Part shown: positions 35,080 to 43,846 of the stretch, one piece after another
Layout of the letters: each line of letters opens with the position of its first letter
Position numbering within the stretch: position 1 is the stretch's first letter
Origin: Bacteroidia bacterium
GTDB taxonomy: Bacteria; Bacteroidota; Bacteroidia; J057
Length of the DNA: 64,000 bases
Direction: 5' to 3'
NCBI GenBank assembly: GCA_033391075.1
Contig: JAWPMV010000001.1
Location: 6,510,001 to 6,574,000 of the forward strand
Notes under the pieces: generated by a model
Told to the model about the DNA's origin: nothing
Databases searched by the model: none
The model's input: the letters and a program-made list of their open reading frames with translations, nothing else
Made by a program: the position numbers and the translations under genes

Positions 35080-36387
35080 ATGAAAAAGGTCCTGCTCATC
35101 ACATATTACTGGCCACCCAGTGGGGGAGCAGGGGTTCAGCGTGTGCTGAAAACGGCGAAATATCTACGTGAGTTTGGCTGGGAACCTATCATTTTTACGG
35201 CCAAAGATGCAGCCTATCCTATTCTGGATGAATCTCTTCTCCAAGATGTTCCTAAGGATATGGAAGTCTTGAAAGGAGACATCTGGGAGCCTTATGAATT
35301 GTATAAAAAGTTTACCGGGCAAAAAGAGAAGAAGCAGGTCTATTCTGGCTTCATGAATGATAAAGGGAAGCAGTCCTTTACCCAAAAATTGTCGATCTGG
35401 ATACGGGGCAATTTTTTCATTCCCGACGCCCGGACCTTCTGGATCAAACCTTCCATAAAGTTTCTAAAAAACTATCTCAAAGATCATCCGGTGGATGCCA
35501 TCCTTTCCAGTGGACCTCCACATTCTGTTCATATGATTGCCAAGGGCTTGAAAGAAGCGACAGGCACTCCCTGGTTGGCAGATTTTCGAGATCCCTGGAC
35601 CAATATTGATTTTTATGATCAATTGAGGCTTAGCAAATGGGGCGATCGCCGGCATCGACGTATGGAAGCATCCGTCGTAAAAGGCTGCGATGCCCTGAGT
35701 ACGGTAAGTTGGGTATGGGGAAAAGAGTTTGAGGAAATGGGTGCAAGCAAGGTGCAGGTAATTACCAATGGATTTGACGATGCCGACTTTGAAGAGAAGA
35801 CAATTGCTTTGGAAGAAAAGTTTGTGTGCAGCCATATTGGCTTCCTCAATCAGGATAGAAATTCTCCTCTACTTTGGGAAGCATTTGGGGAGCTCGCTAA
35901 AGAAATACCGGCCTTTAAAGAGAAACTGGTCTTACGATTCATAGGAAAAACAGACCCCTTGTGCCTGCAACAACTAACCGAACAAGGTTTAGGTGAACAG
36001 CTCGAACAAATCGCTTATGTTCCTCATAGCGAAGTCCTGAATTATACACGAGCCAGTCAGCTTCTGATGTTGTTGGTAAATGATGTACCCAATGTGATGG
36101 GACATATTCCCGGAAAAACCTATGAGTATGTGGCTTCCCGAAGACCTGTTTTGGGGATTGGGCCACCGGAAGCAGATTTCGCCCGAATCATCCAAGAAAG
36201 CAAATCCGGAACTGTATGTGGATTCCAGGATAAAGAAGGCATGAAAAGGGCCCTCTTTAAAATGTTTAGTCAGTACAAAAAAGGAAAGCTACATACAGAA
36301 GATGCAGATATCGATCGCTTTAGCCGTAAACATGCAGCGGGGCAGATGGCTAATTTTATAAATGAGATGATTTCAAAAAAAGCCTAG
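35080..36387 (+). CDS. Family-4-like glycosyltransferase
   Basis: A 435-residue protein. The N-terminus LLITYYWPPSGGAGVQRV is a typical GT-B start with a glycine-rich acceptor loop, and ADFRDPWT (near 168-175) is a well-conserved segment of the group that transfers sugars onto lipid-linked oligosaccharides. The C-terminal half has the nucleotide-sugar part: VITNGFDDADF, HIGFLNQDRNSPLLWEAF and GKTYEYVASRRPVLGIGPPEADF. It is cytoplasmic and probably works in surface polysaccharide synthesis. No other polysaccharide genes are in the window. Its stop overlaps by 4 bp the stop of the convergent gene. Confidence 0.85.
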   Translation: MKKVLLITYYWPPSGGAGVQRVLKTAKYLREFGWEPIIFTAKDAAYPILDESLLQDVPKDMEVLKGDIWEPYELYKKFTGQKEKKQVYSGFMNDKGKQSFTQKLSIWIRGNFFIPDARTFWIKPSIKFLKNYLKDHPVDAILSSGPPHSVHMIAKGLKEATGTPWLADFRDPWTNIDFYDQLRLSKWGDRRHRRMEASVVKGCDALSTVSWVWGKEFEEMGASKVQVITNGFDDADFEEKTIALEEKFVCSHIGFLNQDRNSPLLWEAFGELAKEIPAFKEKLVLRFIGKTDPLCLQQLTEQGLGEQLEQIAYVPHSEVLNYTRASQLLMLLVNDVPNVMGHIPGKTYEYVASRRPVLGIGPPEADFARIIQESKSGTVCGFQDKEGMKRALFKMFSQYKKGKLHTEDADIDRFSRKHAAGQMANFINEMISKKA

Positions 36388-37325
36388 ACACGCTTCAAGA
36401 CGCTTAATTCATAGAATACAGCTTTCTTAAAAGGATTTTTACCGGCAGCCCCACTTCTCAGAAATCTGAAAATTACTTTGTATCTGCCGTCCAGGTATTC
36501 TTTGGTTTTTGTTTGTCCCTCCTTGATGTTCATGGTCCAGGGATCGATTCCCCGATCAAAGAGAAAACTGCAGGTAATTTTGGCAGTACCTGAACCCAAT
36601 TCGTCTACTTTGATTCGTACACCTCCTCCATTATCTCCTTTGTGATTCCGAAAATAGCCTTCTTTGATCCAGGTATCTTCACCTGTTCGACTGAGAATCG
36701 TTTCATAACGGGGAGCATTGGGGTCATCCGGAGCTCTGGATTCAACGCTATTAGATCTAGGCGCATTTTGTTCGTAGGAAACGACTCGATCCTGTGCCTC
36801 AATCACAGCATTTAAAGAAGGATTTTGTCTCTGAATTTTCTGGATCTCTTCATTTTTTTGGTCCTTTTCCTCCTGACTCAAATCTTCATCTTGCTCAACC
36901 AACTCTCTTTCGATCCTTTCCAGATTCTCAGCATCTTCCCGAATATTCATGTTATCCTTAATTTCCTCGGAAACATGAGAGATACTACTTTTTACCTCCA
37001 TCGCCTTTTGCTTTTGCATTCCATTTCCTACGCTAATGATAGAGTCAACGAAAGTCTCATATTTGAGATTAGCAAACTGCAGGGCCAACTGCGTCCTTTC
37101 CAATTCTACCTGCTTACTCCAGAGGGCTTTATTGCTCGATTCCAGGCTATCTTTTGACGCCTGAAGCTCTCTATCCTGTTTCTTCAGCAAAGAATTTTTC
37201 CTTGCGTTATCCCAGGAAACATAAGCCAAACCAGCGATCATGATGAGCATCAGGAGAAACATCCCCGAACTAATCATCGCGTATCGCTTTTTTTCTGCTT
37301 TTAATTTTTCTTTTTCCAGTGGCAT
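36384..37325 (-). CDS. Single-pass membrane protein with coiled coil, unknown C-terminal domain
   Basis: A 313-residue protein with one transmembrane segment at about residues 17-34 and a coiled coil at about 38-160 (rich in Glu, Gln, Lys and Leu). The remaining C-terminal domain, about 200-313, is mainly beta (EGYFRNHKGDNGGGVRIKV, ITCSFLFDRGIDPWTMNIK, GRYKVIFRFLRSGAAG). The domain was not recognised. The gene lies 26 bp downstream of an EAD11-like membrane protein and on the same strand, so a two-protein membrane complex is likely. With the N-terminus inside, the C-terminal domain would be periplasmic. Confidence 0.55.
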   Translation of the reverse strand: MPLEKEKLKAEKKRYAMISSGMFLLMLIMIAGLAYVSWDNARKNSLLKKQDRELQASKDSLESSNKALWSKQVELERTQLALQFANLKYETFVDSIISVGNGMQKQKAMEVKSSISHVSEEIKDNMNIREDAENLERIERELVEQDEDLSQEEKDQKNEEIQKIQRQNPSLNAVIEAQDRVVSYEQNAPRSNSVESRAPDDPNAPRYETILSRTGEDTWIKEGYFRNHKGDNGGGVRIKVDELGSGTAKITCSFLFDRGIDPWTMNIKEGQTKTKEYLDGRYKVIFRFLRSGAAGKNPFKKAVFYELSVLKRV

Positions 37326-37351
37326 GTTGTGAATCCTATATGAACCTTTCC

Positions 37352-37897
37352 TTAGGAAAACCTAAGTTTCAGGTACCTATCCAGGGTTTGTTTGAACAAG
37401 CTGACAAAAACAACCCCTCCAGAAGCCAGGATACCCGTCAGCTGGGTATCTTCATTTTCATGAAATGCTATAAAATATATAAGCAAAATAGCAGCAGCGC
37501 CCATCAGGAACAGTACCACTATTTTGCTTGCTTTATCGACCAAGGTTTCTTCTTCTCCATTAAAAAAAGTGTCCTCTCCTCTGGCACTAGTCTCTGTCTT
37601 TACTTCCGGCTCTAATTGCTTGACATTTTTCTTAATAGCTGTAATGATATCTATCAATCCCTGCCTGATCCGATTGTCCTCAAAATCATACTCCTTTTTA
37701 TCCAGGATACCTTCCTGCTTGAAGCCCCTTTCATTTTTAGAAAAACGACCTTCAAGACTAAGTAGACTTCTCACCTCTTTTTCGAAAAAACTCCCGGAGT
37801 CCTTCTCCAATACTTCCTCCAAACCTTTGATCGCCAAAGCGATTCGGTCCGTGGATATCATTTCCTCAATATTCTTTATGTCTCGTTCCAGGTCCAT
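37352..37897 (-). CDS. EAD11-like effector-associated domain with membrane tail
   Basis: A 181-residue protein. Residues 1-90 resemble the effector-associated domain 11 (EAD11) of bacterial conflict systems: a helix ending in ALAIKGLEEVL, then RSLLSLEGRFSKNERGF and a helix DNRIRQGLIDIITAI. The mid-helix motif [LS]xxRxxxxERxxxxGI and the late NRI are the cues. EAD domains are small death-like adaptors that bring an effector to a matching EAD of a trigger protein. Two hydrophobic segments lie at about 123-144 and 152-168. The neighbouring downstream gene encodes the coiled-coil membrane protein. The family call is from pattern memory and needs a profile check. Confidence 0.6.
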   Translation of the reverse strand: MDLERDIKNIEEMISTDRIALAIKGLEEVLEKDSGSFFEKEVRSLLSLEGRFSKNERGFKQEGILDKKEYDFEDNRIRQGLIDIITAIKKNVKQLEPEVKTETSARGEDTFFNGEEETLVDKASKIVVLFLMGAAAILLIYFIAFHENEDTQLTGILASGGVVFVSLFKQTLDRYLKLRFS

Positions 37898-38008
37898 CTA
37901 AAATTGGGCAGTCTTCGATAATTGCATTAAAAGGGCTAATATATCGAAAAATTGGGCTGTTCAAAATATACGGGAGCTTATACTGTGGAGTTTGGGACCT
38001 GTGTAGGC

Positions 38009-38761
38009 TTATTGAATAAGCGTACGGAATGAATGTCTTGTTGCGAGCATTTCCCCTCTTTCTGCCCATTCATGGTAGACATTTTTCATCAGAAGGGCAT
38101 GGTCAAAGAATACAGAACCTTTGGGAAAACGGCTGCGATCTTCAAAATATGCAGCATGAAGTTGGTTCACGCGTAGCGGCTTCACTTCCCAGTCGGGAAT
38201 ATGCATTTCGAAGCCATCAAAAATTTCTTCTTTATAAACGGGGGAATATCCAATATGTCCTTTTCTAAAAAATGCTGAGGCTCTTCCGAGGCTACGAAAT
38301 AAAGAACCCGGAGGAAAGCTTTCACTTTCCTGAGCCTCTATAAAAAAATCAACTTTGTCTCTGCTTTTGATTCCTAATTCATACTGCCCATTCTCTTCTC
38401 TGACCTGAAATTTTGAGAAGTGATGGAGACCAGGGAAAACCCTGCCACCGGCAATGGTATTTAATAAAGAAGAAGTGTCTCTGCGGGGAATATAAACGCC
38501 TGTCTTTCTTTTGCCATTTTCCTCCCAATGAGCCGAAATCCTATAGGCAGAATTTTCAGAACTCAATCCTACAAAACGCGGGGCTCCCTTGATGCGAAGA
38601 TCCTTTAACCTGATCAAACATATCCCTACTATGCCATAACCATTCACCAAAATTGGCTCGAATGGCTGCGGCAACAGCTCACGAACAACACTTTGCTCAA
38701 TTCGGAAATTGACGAGTATGCGACGGTCTATCAATCCTTCCAGTGAGGCGATCTTCATCAT
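38009..38761 (-). CDS. DUF2071/acetoacetate-decarboxylase-like protein
   Basis: A 250-residue soluble protein. The opening DRRILVNFRIEQSVVRELLP, then a GYGIVGICLIRL strand, resembles DUF2071 (YqjF-type), a family distantly related to acetoacetate decarboxylase. A Tyr/Arg-rich middle and an ERGEMLATRHSFRTL end complete it. No catalytic Lys can be assigned with confidence. It lies alone between the EAD-like gene and the DUF393 gene on the same strand, with about 100 bp on each side. Confidence 0.6.
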   Translation of the reverse strand: MMKIASLEGLIDRRILVNFRIEQSVVRELLPQPFEPILVNGYGIVGICLIRLKDLRIKGAPRFVGLSSENSAYRISAHWEENGKRKTGVYIPRRDTSSLLNTIAGGRVFPGLHHFSKFQVREENGQYELGIKSRDKVDFFIEAQESESFPPGSLFRSLGRASAFFRKGHIGYSPVYKEEIFDGFEMHIPDWEVKPLRVNQLHAAYFEDRSRFPKGSVFFDHALLMKNVYHEWAERGEMLATRHSFRTLIQ

Positions 38762-38863
38762 TACAAGATTAAAGGGTTTCTCCTGGGGGTTTTAGTTAAA
38801 CGTAAAAAACAGAAATAAGATGTTTTTCTATGTAAATTTTTTGACGCTAACATTAGATTTTTC

Positions 38864-39682
38864 CTAAAATATCAAACTCAAGTAGAAAAGCAAGAAGATC
38901 AGGCCTAAAATCAGGCCTCCCAATACCCTCTCCTCTATATTGAGTTGAAGAAAGTCACTTCTCAGTTTAAAGTCCCGATAAATAAAAAATCCAGGCAAGG
39001 CAAAAAAGAGAATCCAGATATTTATGGGAAGGTTTTCAAATAAGGTATCCATCAGGAAAAAGCCCAGACTCATCAAACTCATGGCCCATACGAAAAGGCC
39101 TGCAGCATGTGCGGCGATTTCCAGGTAGTTTTCTTTGCTTCTTCTGATCAGATAGTAGAAAAGTAAAAGCAGGCTAAGAATCCCTAAATAGAATCGAGGA
39201 TGAAAGAGATTTTCTGATTTCAAGACTCCCAGGCTCCATGCAATCAAGATTCCCAAGCCCATGGCTATAGAGACCCAACGCCATCTGTATTCAGCTGGAG
39301 TATCCGGTTCACAGCTGGCACATCTGACTTTTTTCAATCGGGGTACCATGATAGCGGTACGATTGAATGCCACGATCTTATATAAGCCGGCAAAAATCCG
39401 ATAAAAAAGTCCTATAGAAAATAGCCATTTGAAAAAGGACAATTTTGAAGAAAGGAGATGCACAAGCGCATCAGGACCATAAAGGGTTTCCTCCCCCTCC
39501 AGATCGATCAATGCCATTTCATTTCTAAATCGTTCGTAATCGACTGCAGGGAGGTATTCATCAGGCATCTCCTGATAGGCCCAGGTATAGTCCTTTTCTG
39601 CCAATCCCAAATTCAGGAGGCTGTTTTTGGAACGAATACACAGGGTACAGGCGCCATCGTATATGATACTTTTCTTTCCCAT
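38864..39682 (-). CDS. DUF393 (DCC-type) thiol-disulfide protein with membrane domain
   Basis: A 272-residue protein. The motif YDGACTLC at residues 8-15 is the DxxCxxC signature of DUF393 thiol-disulfide oxidoreductases. A KLSFFKWLFSIGLFYRIF helix completes this N-terminal part. A CASC pair follows near residue 125. The C-terminal half, about 135-272, has five hydrophobic segments, giving a membrane-bound form of the family. It begins 32 bp downstream of the desaturase gene and is probably cotranscribed with it; electron or thiol support for the desaturase is a guess. Confidence 0.85.
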   Translation of the reverse strand: MGKKSIIYDGACTLCIRSKNSLLNLGLAEKDYTWAYQEMPDEYLPAVDYERFRNEMALIDLEGEETLYGPDALVHLLSSKLSFFKWLFSIGLFYRIFAGLYKIVAFNRTAIMVPRLKKVRCASCEPDTPAEYRWRWVSIAMGLGILIAWSLGVLKSENLFHPRFYLGILSLLLLFYYLIRRSKENYLEIAAHAAGLFVWAMSLMSLGFFLMDTLFENLPINIWILFFALPGFFIYRDFKLRSDFLQLNIEERVLGGLILGLIFLLFYLSLIF

Positions 39683-39714
39683 CGTCTATTAAATTTCCGC
39701 TTTTATCTGTAGAA

Positions 39715-40500
39715 TTAAAAAACACTTTTCTTGACCAATTCAGGTACTGCTTTATCTATTCTTTTCGCCAGTTCCGGAAGTTTGATTGTAGGAACTGCGG
39801 GAAAAAGGTGGTGTTCCAGATGGTAGAACATATTGTAGGTGAGGATATTTTTCCATCCACTACGCATCGTTCGGGCTACATGCTCCTCTTCCAAATCGTG
39901 ATGAACGGTCCAGACGGCAAAGAAAGCAGAGAAAGATTCGCCCAATAACATTACGAGTACATGATATTTTAAAATCCTAATGTTACAAAAGCCTGCCACA
40001 AGAAGCAGTACGGTCACCAAGGCCAGGTCTATGTATATCTTCCGTCTCAGTTTTTTCCCTCCCTCCTTGATACCTATACGATGGATATGGTAAATATGCA
40101 TCGGCCCATAAAAAAAAGCCCGGACTGCTGTCATCTTTGCAGCTTTTCCTTCATGATCTTCTTCTCCCAAGCAATATCTGTGGTGCTTGAGGTGATTATA
40201 CTTTACTGCATGCATAGAACTCAACATCAGCAAGCTATTGATATGTAAAACCATACTTGTCCAAAATGCGGATAAGCCTAATGCATTGTGAAATCCATTG
40301 TGAGATTGGCGAAGTGCTGTTAGAAAAAACATGAAAGAGCAGAGTACGGCAAAAACATATTGTCCAAATCCTGCCAGGATCATAGAGCCGATCAGCCAGG
40401 GCAGGGTAAGGGTATTTTCAAGCAGAGATTCTTTTCTATTCAGTTTTCTAAGGTCCTGCCATTTGACCTTGCGTAGTTTTGCTGTGAGTGGGTGTTCCAT
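39715..40500 (-). CDS. Membrane fatty-acid desaturase
   Basis: A 261-residue integral membrane protein with the three His boxes of the di-iron desaturases: HNGFH near residue 67, HLKHH near 102 and HLEHH near 232. Several hydrophobic segments flank them. It would introduce a double bond in a fatty acid or related lipid in the inner membrane. It sits between the GbsR-like regulator upstream and the DUF393 gene downstream. A palindromic site that also occurs before the regulator gene precedes it, so it is a probable target of that regulator. The acyl substrate cannot be read. Confidence 0.88.
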   Translation of the reverse strand: MEHPLTAKLRKVKWQDLRKLNRKESLLENTLTLPWLIGSMILAGFGQYVFAVLCSFMFFLTALRQSHNGFHNALGLSAFWTSMVLHINSLLMLSSMHAVKYNHLKHHRYCLGEEDHEGKAAKMTAVRAFFYGPMHIYHIHRIGIKEGGKKLRRKIYIDLALVTVLLLVAGFCNIRILKYHVLVMLLGESFSAFFAVWTVHHDLEEEHVARTMRSGWKNILTYNMFYHLEHHLFPAVPTIKLPELAKRIDKAVPELVKKSVF

Positions 40501-40555
40501 GATAAATAATTAGGTCATCTATCAGGATGTACGCAGGTGTTTTCATTTTGTTCAT

Positions 40556-40579
40556 AACTTTCAATAAATTTTGAAAGTT
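40556..40579 (-). promoter_or_regulatory. Operator-like dyad upstream of the desaturase gene
   Basis: Nine-bp perfect arms AACTTTCAA and TTGAAAGTT are separated by 6 bp, 56 bp before the desaturase ATG. The core TTTCA-N8-TGAAA (40559-40563 and 40572-40576) recurs before the regulator gene at 41166-41183, so it is the candidate site of the GbsR-like regulator. Confidence 0.55.
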
Positions 40580-40618
40580 TATTTTCTGCCTATTTATTCC
40601 CTCTAATAGGGGAGGGGA

Positions 40619-41137
40619 TTATTTTACTTTAGGGGCAAAAAGTTTAAGGAGGGTATCGAAGAAAGCATTGCCTTTGGCCTTAACCAGAAGCTCGAGAAAT
40701 TTATCTGCCTGGTTTACGGTGGAATGTAATTCTTCAACCGCAGTAACAAAGGCTTCTACATGGGGATCATTTTTATCTCCTTCTACCTGTTTTACATCTT
40801 CCAGCACACGGAGTACAGGTTTGAGCTCTCTTTTTCGACGTTCAACTATGACTTGCTGGGCTACCTGCCAGATATCTTTTTCCGCGAAAAAATATTCCCG
40901 ACGCTCTCCAGACTTATGTTCTTTCTGCACGAGGCCCCAATCTATGAGAGCTCTCAAATTCATATTGGCATTTCCTCTGGAGATCTTAAGGGCAGCCATG
41001 ATCTCATCAGCAGAAAGTGATTCGGGAGAAATGAGCAGAAGTGCATGTACTTGCGCCATGGTTCTGTTAATGCCCCAATTAGAGCCTAAAGCTCCCCAAG
41101 CCTGTATAAATTTATCCTTAGCGTCGTCGAGTTGCAT
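40619..41137 (-). CDS. GbsR/MarR-like transcriptional regulator
   Basis: A 172-residue winged-helix protein. The region LSADEIMAALKISRGNANMNLRALIDWGLVQKEHKSGERREYF matches the GbsR branch of the MarR superfamily (helix-turn-helix ending in a beta wing). The C-terminal half is helical and probably dimerises. The gene is followed on the same strand by the desaturase and DUF393 genes, and its own promoter holds the same dyad found before the desaturase. It is inferred to control lipid desaturation and itself. The inducer is unknown. Confidence 0.88.
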   Translation of the reverse strand: MQLDDAKDKFIQAWGALGSNWGINRTMAQVHALLLISPESLSADEIMAALKISRGNANMNLRALIDWGLVQKEHKSGERREYFFAEKDIWQVAQQVIVERRKRELKPVLRVLEDVKQVEGDKNDPHVEAFVTAVEELHSTVNQADKFLELLVKAKGNAFFDTLLKLFAPKVK

Positions 41138-41142
41138 ATAAA

Positions 41143-41183
41143 CAAATATAGGAAAATCTATAGATTTTCAAGAATTACTGAAA
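41143..41183 (-). promoter_or_regulatory. GbsR-like gene promoter with two operator candidates
   Basis: Read on the minus strand, a perfect -7 box TATATTTG (41143-41150) lies 5 bp before the ATG and a CTTG at 41169-41172 sits 18 bp further upstream. The spacer holds a perfect 18-bp palindrome (41152-41169). A TTTCA-N8-TGAAA site occupies 41166-41183 and overlaps the -33. The leader is very short, so no ribosome-binding site fits. Confidence 0.6.
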
Positions 41184-41263
41184 GTTCGGTACTATATATC
41201 CTAATGTTTAAAACTACAAACGGAAGAAAATAGTTCGCTTATTTTGGTATTTTTTCGATTCGC

Positions 41264-43669
41264 CTACCTTCTAATTTCCACTTCCATCTGACGCTCAAGC
41301 TGTTTGTACAAATGCATCATCACTTTATCAGCCGTCGAATCATCAAGGGTCTTGCGATCATCCTGTAATTCGATGGAGATCAAATAGCTTTTTTTACCAC
41401 TCTCAATCTTATCTCCCATATAGACATCATGCAATTCTACAGAACGAATGAGTTTGGGATTTGCTTTTTGAATGAGGGCCTGGATATCGGAAAATTGCGC
41501 ATCTTTCCCCAGAAGCATACTGATATCTCTCCGAATGGAAGGAAATTGTGGGATGGGTGCAAACTTGGGAACATCGCTGTGGTAGACTTCTATCAACTTG
41601 GACCAGTCGATCAGCATATAGAAGACCTCATTTCTGAGATCAAACTGCTCGCTAAGGCTAGCTTTCACCTTGCCATATCTCAGGATAGACTGGCGATCAT
41701 AAATCAGTTCGAGTCCATAATCGAATTCTTCATGCTCGATTTCTCTGATCTTTCCCTTAAATGAAAACCAACGTTGAAGTCTTTCAACTTCTTTCCCCAT
41801 GCTATATAGGCTGCTTGCTTTTCCTTTACCTCCCCAATGAGGACCTGAGAGTTTTCCACTTATACTCAGGGCCAACCATTGTCTTTCCTGGTATTCATCT
41901 CCCCCCATTTTATAGGTCTTGCCAAACTCAAAGAAAGCGACATCTTCTTGCTGGCGGTTTTGATTGTATTGAATCGATTCCAGGGCGCCAGGTAGCATGG
42001 ATTGACGCATGATTCCCAAATCTTCACTTAGCGGATTTAGTATGGGAACTGCTTTTTCATTCCCAAATTTCACAGAAACCAAAGAATTGGTCATGATTTC
42101 ATAAAAGCCATTTGCGGCGAGTTGATTGGAGTAGGTTTCTCTCAATCGGAAATCATCTCTGTATTGGCTAAAGGTCAGAGAGGCATTGAGTTTTTCGGGA
42201 ATATCTATATTATTATAGCCATATACCCTTAAAATTTCCTCAATGACATCTATTTCCCTTTGAACATCCACGCGGAAGACAGGGACCTTTAGGTGGAGTT
42301 TATCCTGATCACTATCTTCTTCTACCTGAATATCCAAAGACTCCAGGATTTCGATCATTTCTGAACGACTGATTTCCTTTCCAATTATGCTCTGGGCTTT
42401 TTGAATAGAAAGATCCATTTCAAATGGGGGAAAGTCAGCATGAATCTGATCCGCCATTTTGGAGGCTTTTCCTCCGGCCACTTCCAGGATGAGATCAGTA
42501 GCTCTTCTCGCAGCGACTTCTGTCATGAAGGGATCAGCCCCTCTCTCATAGCGGAAAGAAGAATCAGAATTGATGCCCAGTCTTTTGGCCTGCTTACGCA
42601 CCGTACCCGGATCAAAATAAGCCACTTCCAAAAAGACATTTTTGGTTTCAAGCGTAACTCCTGAATTCAATCCTCCCATCGTCCCTGCGATACAACGAGG
42701 ATTCTTCGCATCACAAATCAAAAGATCTGAGTCTGGCAAGAGTTCTCTTTCATCTCCATCCAGGGTAATGAATTTGGTCTTCTCATCCAGGGTTCTGACG
42801 ATGATTTCTCCACCTTCCAATTTATCTGCATCAAAGGCATGCATAGGCTGCCCTAATTCATGAAGCACATAGTTGGTGATGTCTACGATATTATTGATCG
42901 GTCTGAGGCCGATAGCAGCCAAACGCTTTTTGATCCAATCCGGGCTTTCCTTTACCTCAACTCCTTCTATATAAAAAGAGGTATACCTTTTACATTTATC
43001 TTTATCCAGAACAGTTACCGGAATGGGATTTTCTTTATCGCCACCATCAACCGTTGTTTTCAAAACTGGAAGCTTCGCTTTGCTTTTATCGCGCATATAA
43101 GCAGCGATATCACGCGCAACGCCAAAATGAGAGGCTCCGTCTATACGATTGGGGGTAAGGTCGATTTCTAAAGCAAAATCCTGATCAATCGGCAGGTAGC
43201 CCAATGCGGCTTCACCAACTACCGCCTCTTCGCCCAAAACCAAAATCCCGTCATGCTCCGGACCAATGCCCAGTTCATCTTCTGCACAGATCATCCCGTT
43301 TGAGACTTCCCCTCTTACCTTCTGCTTTTTGATTTTAAATTTATCTTCCGTTCCAAAAGGATAAAGAGTAGTCCCTACAGTTGCCACCGGAACTTTCTGA
43401 CCAGCAGCTACATTGGGAGCTCCACAAACGATGCTCACTGGCTCCTCTCCTCCGAGGTCTACCATACACAGGCGAAGTCTGTCTGCATTTGGATGTTGCT
43501 CCGCAGACAGCACTTTTCCTACAATTACACCTTCCAGATCATTGGGGGCTCCGCCGATCTGTTCGTACTTCCCGACTTCCAGCCCAAGCATGGTCAGGAT
43601 ATCTGCCAATTCTTTGGGTCCATAGGAAAAGTCAATGTATTCTTTCAGCCAGTTATATGATACTTTCAT
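41264..43669 (-). CDS. pheT: Phenylalanyl-tRNA synthetase beta subunit
   Basis: An 801-residue protein, full length. The N-terminus MKVSYNWLKEYIDF, a tRNA-binding OB domain at about 40-150 (GKVLSAEQHPNADRLRLCMVD), the B3/B4 editing region, B5 domains and a C-terminal ferredoxin-like anticodon-binding domain (PSIRRDISMLLGKDAQF to the end) follow in normal order. It pairs with PheS, encoded 18 kb away on the other strand. A TAnnTTTG-type -7 box (TACCTTTG on the minus strand, 43693-43700) lies 23 bp before the ATG but has no clear -33 partner. Confidence 0.98.
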   Translation of the reverse strand: MKVSYNWLKEYIDFSYGPKELADILTMLGLEVGKYEQIGGAPNDLEGVIVGKVLSAEQHPNADRLRLCMVDLGGEEPVSIVCGAPNVAAGQKVPVATVGTTLYPFGTEDKFKIKKQKVRGEVSNGMICAEDELGIGPEHDGILVLGEEAVVGEAALGYLPIDQDFALEIDLTPNRIDGASHFGVARDIAAYMRDKSKAKLPVLKTTVDGGDKENPIPVTVLDKDKCKRYTSFYIEGVEVKESPDWIKKRLAAIGLRPINNIVDITNYVLHELGQPMHAFDADKLEGGEIIVRTLDEKTKFITLDGDERELLPDSDLLICDAKNPRCIAGTMGGLNSGVTLETKNVFLEVAYFDPGTVRKQAKRLGINSDSSFRYERGADPFMTEVAARRATDLILEVAGGKASKMADQIHADFPPFEMDLSIQKAQSIIGKEISRSEMIEILESLDIQVEEDSDQDKLHLKVPVFRVDVQREIDVIEEILRVYGYNNIDIPEKLNASLTFSQYRDDFRLRETYSNQLAANGFYEIMTNSLVSVKFGNEKAVPILNPLSEDLGIMRQSMLPGALESIQYNQNRQQEDVAFFEFGKTYKMGGDEYQERQWLALSISGKLSGPHWGGKGKASSLYSMGKEVERLQRWFSFKGKIREIEHEEFDYGLELIYDRQSILRYGKVKASLSEQFDLRNEVFYMLIDWSKLIEVYHSDVPKFAPIPQFPSIRRDISMLLGKDAQFSDIQALIQKANPKLIRSVELHDVYMGDKIESGKKSYLISIELQDDRKTLDDSTADKVMMHLYKQLERQMEVEIRR

Positions 43670-43759
43670 CCTTAGTGATAGAAAATTTGGGGCAAAGGTA
43701 GAAAATACAGAGGTTTTGCACTAATTGCAGGCAAGATTAAGCTTGATAAGCCGCGCAAC

Positions 43760-43790
43760 TTGGCCGCTTGGCAAAATATAGCTACCTTTA
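43760..43790 (+). promoter_or_regulatory. Possible promoter of the histidine-kinase-like gene
   Basis: TTGG (43760-43763) and TACCTTTA (43783-43790) are 19 bp apart, each one base from the Bacteroidota consensus TTTG / TAnnTTTG. The -7 box ends 56 bp before the ATG at 43847. Confidence 0.4.
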
Positions 43791-43846
43791 TTACGGAGCA
43801 ATAAATTGTCCATTTGTGCTTTATTTTTATTTGGGAATGCTTTTAA

